Below, in pieces: positions 33,673 through 42,277 of a DNA stretch of 64,000 bases. The notes beneath the pieces are model-generated. The model was not told the origin of the DNA, did no database searches, and saw nothing but the letters and a program-made list of their open reading frames with translations. Position 1 is the first letter of the stretch. Every line of letters starts with the position of its first letter. The stretch is taken from NCBI RefSeq assembly GCF_014218295.1, contig NZ_AP023287.1, positions 5,456,001 through 5,520,000 of the forward strand, read 5' to 3'. Both the position numbers and the translations under genes were made by a program. The DNA is from Mycolicibacterium litorale. Lineage in GTDB: Bacteria > Actinomycetota > Actinomycetes > Mycobacteriales > Mycobacteriaceae.

Positions 33673-35030
33673 AGAACGGTGCCTACCTTCGTACCAATGG
33701 ATTTCATCCACTCTCCAGCGGCGTAGCCGGCGCCGACGGCAAGCACCGGCACCGCTCCGGGTATCGGGACAAATGATCCGGCCGCTGCGCCTCCCGCTCC
33801 GCCCAGCGCATTGCCCGTGAGTGAGAAGGCACCCGCGAATACAGAGACACATTTGTCAGCAGGTGTCGGCGCCGCAAGAAAGTCGTACATCGACGACATG
33901 ACACCCAACGTTGGTCCGCCGTACTTCGCGCCCGTCTCGACTTTCCCCACTGCCTCCATGGACAACATAGGAATCTTGCCTCCGTCGCCGATGTGAGTCT
34001 CGAGACCTGTCAAGACATCACCGATGCGCTCAGGGACGGTTGTCATCAGAATAGGGCTGTCAGGTGGGAGCGCACTGTGCCGACCGTCCGCGAGGTTGAA
34101 GCCGCCGGATCGAATACCGTCCGGGGGTTCATCAACGACGTACTGCGTTCCATCCGCCCAATTCATGATCGTCTTCTTGTAACCCGAAGGTGTGGTAGTC
34201 GAACTGGTCCATGAAATCAGATTGCCATTGGCATCGTAGTGATCCTCAGTGATGGTTCTGTCGACGATGCGGTTGTGCGGATTCGCCGCGATCTCCGTGA
34301 TGACGTGCTTGCTTCCGTCCTGCATGACCAGCGTCTTCTCGAGATGACCTTCGTCGTTGTAACCCGAACTGGTCTCGCGCACCGTCGTGGCCATCTCCTC
34401 GCCGCGGACCGTTGCTTGCTGCATCAGCCCCAACGGGTCTCGAGGATTCGGCACGTCATCGGCAGGCCGCTGAGCACCCGGGGTCATCATGCCCGGCAGT
34501 CCGCCCGAGGTGGGCGGCACGAATCCGAGTGCTCTTGCCGCGGCCATGACGTTGTCCGCTGCGCGCCTGTCCGCCTCATCGACGGCCACCAACAGGTCGT
34601 TGATCGCTGCCTGTTCAATGGCGACGAGGTCCATGAGCTGAGCGATTTCTTCAGCGGTCTGAGCACCAGGGTCGATCAGCACCACCCAGCCTTCCGACAC
34701 GTTCAGAGGGCCGCAATCGACCTCATCAGCCTTACTCAGCAGCGCGGTGCGCGCGGCACCGATCGTGTTCGCGCCATCGGTCAGTGCATCACCAATTGCA
34801 CTGGTGCTGTCCCTGAAAGCGGTGGTCGAACCATGCGCACGATCGAACATCTTCGACGCCGCGTCGTGTGCGGGACCAGCCCACGCCTTGGTCTCGGGCA
34901 TGATCTTCACATTGTTGTTGATCCGGTCGATCGCTTCTAACACGGTGTCACCGCCGGCCGTGACCGCCTGACCAGTGAACGTCAGCGAGTCGGGGTTCCA
35001 GCCTTCAAGCCGGGAACGTGAGGGAAGCAC
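33660..35030 (-). CDS. candidate type VII secretion substrate with YD-like segment and Gly-rich C-terminus
   Basis: A 456-residue protein. Residues 15-170 are helical with a WxG motif at W50-A-G52 (the T7SS helix-turn-helix hairpin pattern). Residues about 215-320 are beta-rich and include DHYDANGNLISW, which resembles an RHS/YD repeat. The last 90 residues are hydrophobic and glycine/alanine rich (GNALGGAGGAAAGSF, LAVGAGYAAGEW), like a glycine zipper able to enter membranes. The GTG at 35030 lies three bases after the stop of an EspC-like gene. No known toxin enzyme motif is seen. I infer a secreted effector or surface protein, perhaps membrane-active. GC content is below that of neighbouring genes, suggesting transfer. 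Confidence 0.65.
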   Translation of the reverse strand: MLPSRSRLEGWNPDSLTFTGQAVTAGGDTVLEAIDRINNNVKIMPETKAWAGPAHDAASKMFDRAHGSTTAFRDSTSAIGDALTDGANTIGAARTALLSKADEVDCGPLNVSEGWVVLIDPGAQTAEEIAQLMDLVAIEQAAINDLLVAVDEADRRAADNVMAAARALGFVPPTSGGLPGMMTPGAQRPADDVPNPRDPLGLMQQATVRGEEMATTVRETSSGYNDEGHLEKTLVMQDGSKHVITEIAANPHNRIVDRTITEDHYDANGNLISWTSSTTTPSGYKKTIMNWADGTQYVVDEPPDGIRSGGFNLADGRHSALPPDSPILMTTVPERIGDVLTGLETHIGDGGKIPMLSMEAVGKVETGAKYGGPTLGVMSSMYDFLAAPTPADKCVSVFAGAFSLTGNALGGAGGAAAGSFVPIPGAVPVLAVGAGYAAGEWMKSIGTKVGTVLCGA

Positions 35031-35033
35031 GGC

Positions 35034-35318
35034 TTAGAAGATTCCCTCGAGGCTTCGAGCGAGGTCCGCGTCAGTCACCTCGTATGTGTTTCCTGCCCCG
35101 CGCACAGCGTTGCCCATCTCAGTCATTTCCGACGCGATCAGCTTGGCTTCCTCGGCGACATGCCCACTTACCAATCGAGCGGCCCACTGCAGGGTGGACC
35201 CGGGGAGGCCGTCGGCCGATATGGATGCCTTGGTGCCAACATCGGCTTCTACGACTATGGACGACGCAATCTCTACTTGACCGGCAAAAGCGCGGAGCAG
35301 ATCGGGGTCAACCAACAT
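35034..35318 (-). CDS. EspC/DUF2580-like T7SS partner protein
   Basis: A 94-residue helical-hairpin protein ending with the T7SS export motif Y-x3-D at Y79-D83 (TYEVTDADLARSL). It starts MLVDPDLLRAFAGQV, the usual EspC-like entry. It is followed three bases later by a larger WxG-containing protein; T7SS substrates are typically exported as such pairs, with the export motif on one partner. The ATG at 35318 has only a weak ribosome-binding site. The secretion system itself is not in this window. Confidence 0.75.
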   Translation of the reverse strand: MLVDPDLLRAFAGQVEIASSIVVEADVGTKASISADGLPGSTLQWAARLVSGHVAEEAKLIASEMTEMGNAVRGAGNTYEVTDADLARSLEGIF

Positions 35319-35399
35319 AAGGATGAAAGTACCTGCCCCCAGCGCACATCAGTGACGCAATCTGCGGTCGGGTCGTCGGCGGTGGCAACTCCACTCGCC

Positions 35400-36566
35400 T
35401 CACGTCTCCCCGGCAAGCCGCTGACGCACAGTGGCCGCGCGCAGCGTGAGGTGGTTGCGCTCGGCGACGTTCTGCGCCTGCGTGGCCGCCTGCACGTAAA
35501 GCACTGCGGCCGTGGCCAGGTCGCCCGCGCGCTCGTGGAGGTGGGCGGCGGACGCGGTGTATCGCGGCAGTGCCGGGTCGAGTTCGGCGAGCGCGGCCAG
35601 CCCCGCCTGCGGTCCGTCCGCCTCCCCCACGGCGACGGCCCGGTTGAGCCGGACGACGGGGCTGTCGGTGAGTCGGACCAGCTCGTCGTACCACTCGACG
35701 ATCTGCACCCAGTCCGTCTCTTCGACCGTCCGCGCGTCGGCGTGCAGCGCGGCGATCGCGGCCTGCGCCTGATACTCGCCGAGCCGGTCGCGGGCCAGGG
35801 CGGCCTGCAATATGGCCACGCCTTCGGCGATGAGGTCACGGCGCCACAGCGCGCGGTCCTGTCCGGCCAGCGGCACCAGGCTGCCGTCGGCGCGGATCCG
35901 GGCGGGGCGCCGCGCATGGTGGAGCAGGAAGAGCGCGAGGAGCCCGGCGACCTCCGGGTCGTCGGTCGTCGCGGCCAGTTGCCGCGCCAAGCGGATGGCC
36001 TCGGCGGCCAAGTCGACATCCCCGCCGTAGCCTTCGTTGAACACCAGGTACAGCACCCGCAGCACGGTGTGCAGATCGCCCGGCTCGCCCAGCCGGACCG
36101 CGCCGACGGTGCGCTTGGCGCGGCTGATCCGTTGCGCCATCGTCGATTCGGGGACGAGGTACGCCTGGGCGATCTGCCGGGTGGTGAGGCCGCCGACGGC
36201 CCGCAGCGTCAGGGCGACGGCCGAAGCGGGCGTGAGACTGGGATGTGCGCACAGAAAGTACAGCTGAAGTGTGTCGTCGGCCGATTCCGTCGGCCCCGGC
36301 GGCGGCTCGTCGGATACCCGTCGTTCCCGCACCCGGCGCGCCGCGTCGGATCTGGTGAGGTCGAGGAAGCGGCGCCAGGCCGTCGTGATCAGCCAGCCCC
36401 TGGGTTCGTCGGGCGGTTGGTGCGGCCAGGTCTCGATGGCCCGCAGCAACGCCTCCTGCACCGCGTCCTCGGCGGTGGCGAAGTCCGCCCCGCGGTGGAC
36501 GAGAGCCGCCAGCACGCCGGGGATGAGGTCGCGCAGCCGGGACTCGTCCAGCGCGTCGGCGGCCAT
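35400..36566 (-). CDS. ECF42-type RNA polymerase sigma factor
   Basis: A 388-residue extracytoplasmic-function sigma factor. Sigma region 2 lies at about residues 20-85 (ATAEDAVQEALLRAIETWP), region 4 at about 115-170 (GLTTRQIAQAYLVPESTMAQ), and a long C-terminal helical/TPR-like extension of about 210 residues follows. That architecture plus an adjacent DGPF protein defines the ECF42 group, which has no anti-sigma factor. The ATG at 36566 overlaps the DGPF gene's stop (TAATG), so the two are translationally coupled. In the group, the C-terminal extension is needed for activity and the usual target is the DGPF gene itself. Confidence 0.92.
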   Translation of the reverse strand: MAADALDESRLRDLIPGVLAALVHRGADFATAEDAVQEALLRAIETWPHQPPDEPRGWLITTAWRRFLDLTRSDAARRVRERRVSDEPPPGPTESADDTLQLYFLCAHPSLTPASAVALTLRAVGGLTTRQIAQAYLVPESTMAQRISRAKRTVGAVRLGEPGDLHTVLRVLYLVFNEGYGGDVDLAAEAIRLARQLAATTDDPEVAGLLALFLLHHARRPARIRADGSLVPLAGQDRALWRRDLIAEGVAILQAALARDRLGEYQAQAAIAALHADARTVEETDWVQIVEWYDELVRLTDSPVVRLNRAVAVGEADGPQAGLAALAELDPALPRYTASAAHLHERAGDLATAAVLYVQAATQAQNVAERNHLTLRAATVRQRLAGET

Positions 36567-36973
36567 TACTCGGTGACGGTCGTCGGGGCACCCATGAACG
36601 GCCGGACCTCGAGCCACTCGTGGATCGGTTTCCCGCCCGCACCCGGAGCCGAGGACAGCTCACCGGCCAATTCGAGGGCACGCTCGTAGGAGTCGACGTC
36701 GATGATCATGAAGCCGGCGATGAGGTCCTTGGTCTCGGCGAACGGGCCGTCGGTCACCGGCGGCCTGCCCTCACCGTCGTAGCGGACCCACGCACCGTCG
36801 GGCGCGAGTGCCTGACTGTCGACGTATTCGCCGCTTTCCCGCAGCCGGTTCGCGAAGTCCTCCATGTACTGCATGTGGGCTTCGATCTCGGCCGGGGTCC
36901 ACTGATCCATCGGCACGTCGTTGACCGCCGCCGGAGCACCCCGGTAGTGCTTGAGGAACAGGTACTTGGCCAT
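36566..36973 (-). CDS. DGPF (YCII-related) protein, partner of the ECF42 sigma factor
   Basis: A 135-residue YCII-fold protein with the hallmark D75-G-P-F78 (PVTDGPFAETKDLIAGF) and the typical N-terminus KYLFLKHYRG. Genes of this family almost always neighbour ECF42 sigma factors and are their target genes; their biochemical role is not established. A ribosome-binding site (GGGAGAAG) precedes the ATG at 36973. Confidence 0.92.
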   Translation of the reverse strand: MAKYLFLKHYRGAPAAVNDVPMDQWTPAEIEAHMQYMEDFANRLRESGEYVDSQALAPDGAWVRYDGEGRPPVTDGPFAETKDLIAGFMIIDVDSYERALELAGELSSAPGAGGKPIHEWLEVRPFMGAPTTVTE

Positions 36974-37120
36974 GACGCTTCTCCCTCCGCAAGTGGCGAC
37001 CCTAGTTGGTCGCTCACCTGTTGGACGGAGTCGTCACGGAATTCTCGACATCCTCGCGCGAATCGCCGTCGTTCGATCGACGTTGGGTTACCGGAGGCCG
37101 CGATCGGGTACGGAGTCGAC

Positions 37121-37252
37121 ATGACATCTTCGAACGAGAATGTAACGCCCGAAACGGCGACGAAAGAGGATGACGTGCTGGCCCCCGCCACGCCGGGCGC
37201 CGAGGCACTCCCGCTCCCGGAGGACGAGGTCGACAAACCCTCGGAGGGGTGA
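37121..37252 (+). CDS. small acidic hypothetical protein
   Basis: A 43-residue reading frame rich in Glu, Asp, Thr and Pro with no hydrophobic segment (MTSSNENVTPETATKEDD to EDEVDKPSEG). CGGAG lies six to ten bases before the ATG at 37121. Third-position GC is lower than in shadow frames, and its composition is protein-like rather than Arg-rich. It is probably real but unrecognised; a disordered small protein is the only description I can support. A larger frame extending further upstream overlaps the DGPF gene antisense and is not credible. Confidence 0.45.
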   Translation: MTSSNENVTPETATKEDDVLAPATPGAEALPLPEDEVDKPSEG

Positions 37253-37311
37253 GGCCCGCGCGGGGCCGACCGTGAGACCGACCTCACGACCGGAATACCG
37301 CCGGGCTCCAG

Positions 37312-38421
37312 GTGTTGGACACCATCGTGGCTATTGACGACCTGTTCCGACCCCTGACCGTCGGCTCGATGACCGTGCCGAACCGATTCGCGATGGCGCC
37401 GATGACCCGGCAGGCCTCGCCGGACGGTGTTCCCGGCGCGGATGTCGCCGAATACTACCGGCGCCGCGCCTCAGGCGGTGTCGGCCTGATCATCACCGAG
37501 GGCGTCCGCCTCCCCGACCCGGCCGCGGGCTACCCGTTCTCCATCCCGACGATCGCCGGCGACGCCGTTCTCGCCGGTTGGTCGCGCGTCGTCGGCGCGG
37601 TCCACGGCGAGGGGGGAACCATCGCCGCACAGTTGTGGCATCAGGGCGCCGAGCGCGGTGACGCGGACGGCGTGACGCCGGTCAGTCCTTCCGGTGTCGA
37701 CGGACTCGGCCGCCCGAAGGGCCGCGCCCTCGAAACCGACGAACTCCCGGGCATCGCCGAACAGTTCGCCCAGGCCGCCCGCACCTCCCGCGAAGTCGGC
37801 TTCGACGCCGTCGAGATCCACGGGGCGCACGGCTATCTGCTCGACGAGTTCCTCTGGGAGCGCACGAACTCCCGCACCGACGGCTACGGCGGAGACCTGG
37901 GCGCCCGCACCCGGTTCCCCGCCGAGGTGGTGGCCGCGGTGCGTGCGGCGGTCGGTCCGGACTATCCGATCATCTTCCGCTTCTCGCAGTGGAAGGGCCT
38001 CGATTACACCGCGTCGATCGCCGACGACCCGACTCAACTGCAGGCGTTGCTCACGCCTCTCGTCGAGGCCGGTGTGGACGTCTTCCACCCGTCGACGCGC
38101 AGACACTACGTGCCCGCCTTCCCCGACCGCGAAAGCGAGCTGAGCCTGGCCGGCTGGACCAAGAAGGTGACCGGCCTGCCGGTGATCACGGTCGGCTCCG
38201 TCGGACTCGAGACGCAGTTCCGCAGCGAGAAGAAGGGGCAGGTCATCCAGCCCGCATCCGTGGAGCGCCTGTCCGAACAGTTCGAGGCCGGCGAATTCGA
38301 CATCGTGGCGATCGGTCGCGCACTGCTCGCCGATCCGGGATGGGTGAACCGGCTTCGCGACGGCGAACTCGACGGATTCGCCGGCTACGACCCCGCGACG
38401 GCGCTCGCGACGCTCGCCTGA
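37312..38421 (+). CDS. old yellow enzyme family NADH:flavin oxidoreductase
   Basis: FMN-dependent ene-reductase-like protein of 369 residues, TIM barrel. FMN entry LFRPLTVGSMTVPNRFAMAP, the substrate-binding His pair in EIHGAHGYLLDEFLWER, and the phosphate-binding end FDIVAIGRALLADPGWV are all visible. The start may be GTG 37312 or the GTG at 37327; neither has a strong ribosome-binding site. Probably reduces alpha,beta-unsaturated carbonyls or xenobiotics. Confidence 0.93.
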   Translation: MLDTIVAIDDLFRPLTVGSMTVPNRFAMAPMTRQASPDGVPGADVAEYYRRRASGGVGLIITEGVRLPDPAAGYPFSIPTIAGDAVLAGWSRVVGAVHGEGGTIAAQLWHQGAERGDADGVTPVSPSGVDGLGRPKGRALETDELPGIAEQFAQAARTSREVGFDAVEIHGAHGYLLDEFLWERTNSRTDGYGGDLGARTRFPAEVVAAVRAAVGPDYPIIFRFSQWKGLDYTASIADDPTQLQALLTPLVEAGVDVFHPSTRRHYVPAFPDRESELSLAGWTKKVTGLPVITVGSVGLETQFRSEKKGQVIQPASVERLSEQFEAGEFDIVAIGRALLADPGWVNRLRDGELDGFAGYDPATALATLA

Positions 38422-38459
38422 CCCGCCCGTCCGCGCCCGTGTGAGGCTACGGTGACCGT

Positions 38460-40010
38460 ATGTCGCCCGCCTGCAGCGTCGACGATCTCCCCGTCACCGA
38501 CACCGACGTCCTGATCGTCGGCGCCGGGCCGACCGGGCTGATGGCCGCGCTCGTGCTCAACCGCCGCGGCGTGCCCGCGGTCGTGATCGACCGCAAGTCC
38601 GGTCCGACCCGGGAGTCGCGGGCGTTGGCGGTGCAGGCCCGCACGATGGAGGTCTACGACCAACTGGGGCTGGCCGACACCGTGCTGGCGAAAGCCAACG
38701 CCGCGTTACGAATTCAGGTCGGTGGATCACCCCGCGGCATCGGCCCCAACCTGTCGAGACTGCAGCACGGCTACACGCGGTTCCCGGGCATCCAGATCTT
38801 CGAGCAAAGCCGCAACGAGGAACTGCTCGTCGGCGCCCTGACCGCAGACGGTGGCTACATCCGTTGGCGGCACCGTCTGCTCGATCTACAGGACAGAACC
38901 TCGGCACCCGACGGCCGCGTCGAAGCGCTGCTCGAGGGTCCGGACGGCGCCCTGCTGCGGGTCCGCGCCCGGTGGTGCATCGGGGCGGACGGTGCGTCCT
39001 CGGCGGTACGGCGGGAGTTGAACCTGCCCTTCGAGGGCCGCACCGACGACGCCACGTTCTGGGTCGCCGACGTCCGCGATGTGCGCGGGGTGCCCGACGA
39101 GGCGGTCAACATCAGGCCGGGTAAGCGGACGTTCGTCGCGGTCTTCCCCCTGGGACCGGGTGGTCACATCAGACTGCTCGGTCTGGCAGCAACGGACACG
39201 ATCACCCAGGACGAGGCGCTGGCCACCGTGGAGGCCGAGTTCGGACTCGAACTCGGTGCCGTCGAATGGTTTTCGACTTACCGGGTGCACCATCGCGTGT
39301 CGGCGAAATTCCGCGTCGGCTCGATCTTCCTGGCCGGGGACGCCGCCCATGTGCACTCCCCCGTCGGCGGGCAGGGCATGAACACAGGTCTGCAGGACGC
39401 CCACAATCTCGCCATGCTGCTCGCCGATGTGGCGCAGCACCGGGTGGATGCCCGCGCGCTCGACCGGTACGAGCGGGAGCGCAGGCCGGTGGCATTGACC
39501 CTCGTCAATGTCACCGACCGGGCCTTCACGATCATCGGCCGCCGCGGGCCGTCGGCGGCGCTGATCCGAAACGGTATCGGTGTTCTGGCATTCGGGGCCT
39601 TCCCCGTGCTCACCCGCACACCACTGGGGGCGCGACTGGCCGGCTACATCGGGCAGTACCGGATCCGCTATCGCTACACCCGTGGCGGAACGCCGCTGCC
39701 CGAGTGGGCGCGCGACCCGGTGGTCGGTCTGCGGATGCCGCCGACCGCGGACAATCAGGCGGCGTTCGGCGCGATGACGTGGCAGCTGCACACCTACGGT
39801 GCCGGCACCACCGCCCGGCCCGAGGTGCCGGAGTGGATCGACGGTCCACGTGACTTCGGCGCCGACCCGCGCGGCCGGTTGCGCACCGATCGGCTCTATC
39901 TGGTGCGGCCCGATCACTTCGTCGCGGCGTCGATTCCCTTGCGCGACAACACCGTCGACCCGGCACAGTTGAGCGCGGCGCTGACGGCGCACCGCATCGC
40001 CTACGGTTAG
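38460..40010 (+). CDS. FAD-dependent aromatic monooxygenase (PheA/TfdB/UbiH group)
   Basis: A 516-residue group A flavoprotein hydroxylase. The FAD ADP-binding motif is VLIVGAGPTGLMAAL at about residues 16-30, and the second FAD motif is AGDAAHVHSPVGGQGMN at about residue 300. The C-terminal region is shorter than in phenol hydroxylase, without a clear thioredoxin-like domain. The ATG at 38460 follows the OYE gene by 38 bp on the same strand; the two flavin enzymes could act in one degradation route, but no ring-cleavage genes are nearby. Confidence 0.92.
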   Translation: MSPACSVDDLPVTDTDVLIVGAGPTGLMAALVLNRRGVPAVVIDRKSGPTRESRALAVQARTMEVYDQLGLADTVLAKANAALRIQVGGSPRGIGPNLSRLQHGYTRFPGIQIFEQSRNEELLVGALTADGGYIRWRHRLLDLQDRTSAPDGRVEALLEGPDGALLRVRARWCIGADGASSAVRRELNLPFEGRTDDATFWVADVRDVRGVPDEAVNIRPGKRTFVAVFPLGPGGHIRLLGLAATDTITQDEALATVEAEFGLELGAVEWFSTYRVHHRVSAKFRVGSIFLAGDAAHVHSPVGGQGMNTGLQDAHNLAMLLADVAQHRVDARALDRYERERRPVALTLVNVTDRAFTIIGRRGPSAALIRNGIGVLAFGAFPVLTRTPLGARLAGYIGQYRIRYRYTRGGTPLPEWARDPVVGLRMPPTADNQAAFGAMTWQLHTYGAGTTARPEVPEWIDGPRDFGADPRGRLRTDRLYLVRPDHFVAASIPLRDNTVDPAQLSAALTAHRIAYG

Positions 40011-40014
40011 GCGA

Positions 40015-40368
40015 TCACCACAGCACCGCGATCGCCGCCGCGCTGAACGACAGCGCGCCGATGAGAAAGAACAGCGGGCGCGGCACCGACACGTTGCGTT
40101 TGCGCTGACGTGCGTTGCTCACCCCGACGATCCCGCTGAGCACCAGCAGGATCACCAGTTTCACCCCGATCTTGGGGTAGTTGAGGACCACCCCGGCCGG
40201 CCATGGCGCGGCGAGGGCCAGGCCGGTCAGCAACGACACCAGCACGCCGTAGTCCATCAGCCGCGTGGTGCGGAAGCGACGTGCGACCGCTTCGGCGGCC
40301 CACGCCCCGAAGGTCAGCGCGAAGCCGACGATGTGGAGAAGCACGACCGCATCGCGCAGGAGTTGCAT
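40015..40368 (-). CDS. small four-helix membrane protein
   Basis: A 117-residue protein with four predicted transmembrane segments (starting around residues 5, 40, 66 and 98) and a basic loop NARQRKRNV. No motif identifies its function. It is convergent with the monooxygenase gene (4-bp gap). ATG at 40368 with GGAG just upstream. Conserved-membrane-protein status is likely from composition alone. Confidence 0.75.
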   Translation of the reverse strand: MQLLRDAVVLLHIVGFALTFGAWAAEAVARRFRTTRLMDYGVLVSLLTGLALAAPWPAGVVLNYPKIGVKLVILLVLSGIVGVSNARQRKRNVSVPRPLFFLIGALSFSAAAIAVLW

Positions 40369-40430
40369 GCGCGCAACCTACCAAACCTGAAACATGCTTC
40401 ACCACAGCCTTTCTCAGGCACGCAGTGCGG

Positions 40431-40784
40431 TCACCGGTTCAGCGGGCTGTAGAACACCAGACCGTTGCCCTTGTTGTCGTAGACCACCGCGCGACGCTCG
40501 TGGGCATCGTCGTACGGGCCCTTGACGATTCCGCCGCCGGCGGCCTCGATCGCCTTCGCGGCCCCGTCGACGTCTGCGGTCTTGATGCCGACGACGACCT
40601 GTCCGGGGATCGGGTGGTCCACCTCGGTGGCCAGAGCCAGCGTTACCGGGCCACCGTCCAGTGCGGCGAAGTGGGTGCCGTCGCGGAACTTCAGCGCCAT
40701 GCCCAAGGTCTCGCTGTAGAACCGGATCGACTCGTCGAGATCGTCGGTCGACAGGATGATCATCTTGACTTGGTGCCCGCCCAC
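40431..40784 (-). CDS. VOC-fold (glyoxalase/bleomycin-resistance-like) protein
   Basis: A 117-residue single VOC domain. It has two beta-alpha-beta-beta-beta halves: STDDLDESIRFYSETLGM in the first, and AAGGGIVKGPYD with DNKGNGLVFYSP in the second. Metal-ligand positions are not clearly filled, so it may be a ligand-binding rather than catalytic member. The GTG at 40784 has a strong GGGAGGAGG ribosome-binding site. Confidence 0.88.
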   Translation of the reverse strand: MGGHQVKMIILSTDDLDESIRFYSETLGMALKFRDGTHFAALDGGPVTLALATEVDHPIPGQVVVGIKTADVDGAAKAIEAAGGGIVKGPYDDAHERRAVVYDNKGNGLVFYSPLNR

Positions 40785-40931
40785 AGTGGCCTCCTCCCTT
40801 GGTTCGCCCGCTACAGCATGCCATCGGCGCGCCGGGCCGTCGGCACAGGAATGACCGCGGCCGTCCTGGGTACGCGGACGTGGGAATCACCGACGAAGGC
40901 CTCGCCCAGAGGCGCAGTGAGGAGCGACACC

Positions 40932-41957
40932 ATGCGCGGAGTGGTCATGTACGCCCCGGGGGACATCCGGGTCGAGGACCGGGAGGATCCGAAGATCGTC
41001 GAGCCCACCGACGCCGTCATCAAGGTGTCGGCGGCCTGCATCTGCGGATCAGACCTCTGGCCCTACCGCGGTATCGGCGCAACCGGTGACGGTCACTCCC
41101 CGATGGGCCACGAGTACGTCGGCGTGGTGGAAGAGATCGGGCCCGAGGTCGAGACCGTGAAGGTGGGGGACTTCGTGGTCGGCTCATTCTTCGCCTCAGA
41201 CAACACGTGCGAGATCTGTCAGGCCGGGTACCAGAGCCGATGCGTCGACGCCCGCCCGATGGGGGCCATCGGTACCCAAGCCCAGTACGCCCGTATCCCG
41301 CTGGCCGACGGCACCCTGGTCGCGACGCCCGAGCACCCGACCGACGACCTCGTCCCCAGCCTGCTGGCGGCGTCCGACGTGCTGGGCACCGGTTGGTTCG
41401 GCGCCGTGGCCGCTGACGTGGGCCCCGGCAAGACGGTCGCCGTCGTGGGCGACGGCGCCGTCGGGTTGTGCGCCGTCCTCGCCGCCAAACAGCTCGGCGC
41501 GGAGCGCATCGTCGCAATGAGCCGCCACGCCGACCGTCAGGCGCTCGCCCGGGAGTTCGGCGCGACCGACATCGTCGCCGAGCGCGGTGACGACGGGGTG
41601 GCGGCCGTCAAGGAGCTCACCAAGGGGCTCGGGGCACACGGTGTGGTCGAGGCCGTCGGCACCCAGGAGTCGATGATGCAGGCGATCCGCTCGACCCGCC
41701 CCGGCGGATACGTCGGATACGTCGGGGTGGCACACGGCGTCAAACTGCCCGGCGGTGAATTGTTCTTCTCCACGACCCACCTGCACGGCGGCCCCGCACC
41801 GGTCCGGCGGTTCCTGCCCGATCTGATCGACCTGATCTACCGCCGCCAGATCGACCCCGGTCGGGTGTTCGACCAGAACCTGCCGCTCGACGAGGCCGCC
41901 GCAGGCTACGCCGCGATGGACGAGCGCCGCGCGATCAAGGTGATGTTGACCCCGTAG
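40932..41957 (+). CDS. zinc-dependent alcohol dehydrogenase (MDR)
   Basis: A 341-residue MDR alcohol dehydrogenase. Catalytic zinc ligands are in CICGSDLWPYRG and MGHEYVGVVEEIGPEV. A reduced structural-zinc loop is seen (CEICQAGYQSRC), with three rather than four Cys. The Rossmann motif is VAVVGDGAVGLCAVLAAK. The ATG at 40932 follows GAGGAG. Longer in-frame sequence upstream is antisense to the VOC gene and is not coding. Substrate unknown. Confidence 0.93.
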   Translation: MRGVVMYAPGDIRVEDREDPKIVEPTDAVIKVSAACICGSDLWPYRGIGATGDGHSPMGHEYVGVVEEIGPEVETVKVGDFVVGSFFASDNTCEICQAGYQSRCVDARPMGAIGTQAQYARIPLADGTLVATPEHPTDDLVPSLLAASDVLGTGWFGAVAADVGPGKTVAVVGDGAVGLCAVLAAKQLGAERIVAMSRHADRQALAREFGATDIVAERGDDGVAAVKELTKGLGAHGVVEAVGTQESMMQAIRSTRPGGYVGYVGVAHGVKLPGGELFFSTTHLHGGPAPVRRFLPDLIDLIYRRQIDPGRVFDQNLPLDEAAAGYAAMDERRAIKVMLTP

Positions 41958-42277
41958 GCGCGGCGGCGGCCTCCCGACCGGCCGACGAGGGCAAGCTCAC
42001 TGCCAGCAAGTGCTAACTATTGCTAGCACTGTGGGTAGTGTGGTCAGTATGCACAGCTCGCCGATCTCAGCTACCGGCCGATTGCTCTGCCACGTTCACC
42101 GTGCTCTCGAGGTCACCGGGCGGCGGAACCCGGCGGACCGGCGCTCGCCCCACCCGTCCCGGAACGTCCGCATCGTCGACCGCGCGCTGACACGGTGTTG
42201 AGCCGCCGCCGCCGGTCGGTCACCATGTAGGCGCAGCCCGCCGAAGGGGGACACATGGCCTGCGACGCGCCACAGTC
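41958..42277. other. 320-bp intergenic region with inverted repeat and possible small ORF
   Basis: Holds an inverted repeat AGTGCTA at 42009-42015 with TAGCACT at 42024-42030 (7-bp arms, 8-bp spacer). It is followed 20 bases later by an ATG at 42050 opening a 50-codon basic frame to 42201 (GRLLCHVHRALEVTGRR, PHPSRNVRIVDRAL). A small DNA-binding or nucleic-acid-associated protein under its own operator is conceivable, but there is no strong ribosome-binding site. The repeat is the inside-out version of a CIRCE element, not CIRCE itself. Confidence 0.3.

Noticed and set aside
33660..35318. Prophage or insertion sequence remnant at the low-GC segment
   Set aside because: No integrase, transposase, terminal repeats or phage genes; the three genes have a coherent T7SS cassette layout.
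42009..42030. CIRCE (HrcA) element
   Set aside because: CIRCE is TTAGCACTC-N9-GAGTGCTAA; here the arms are in the opposite order (AGTGCTA...TAGCACT) and no chaperone gene follows.
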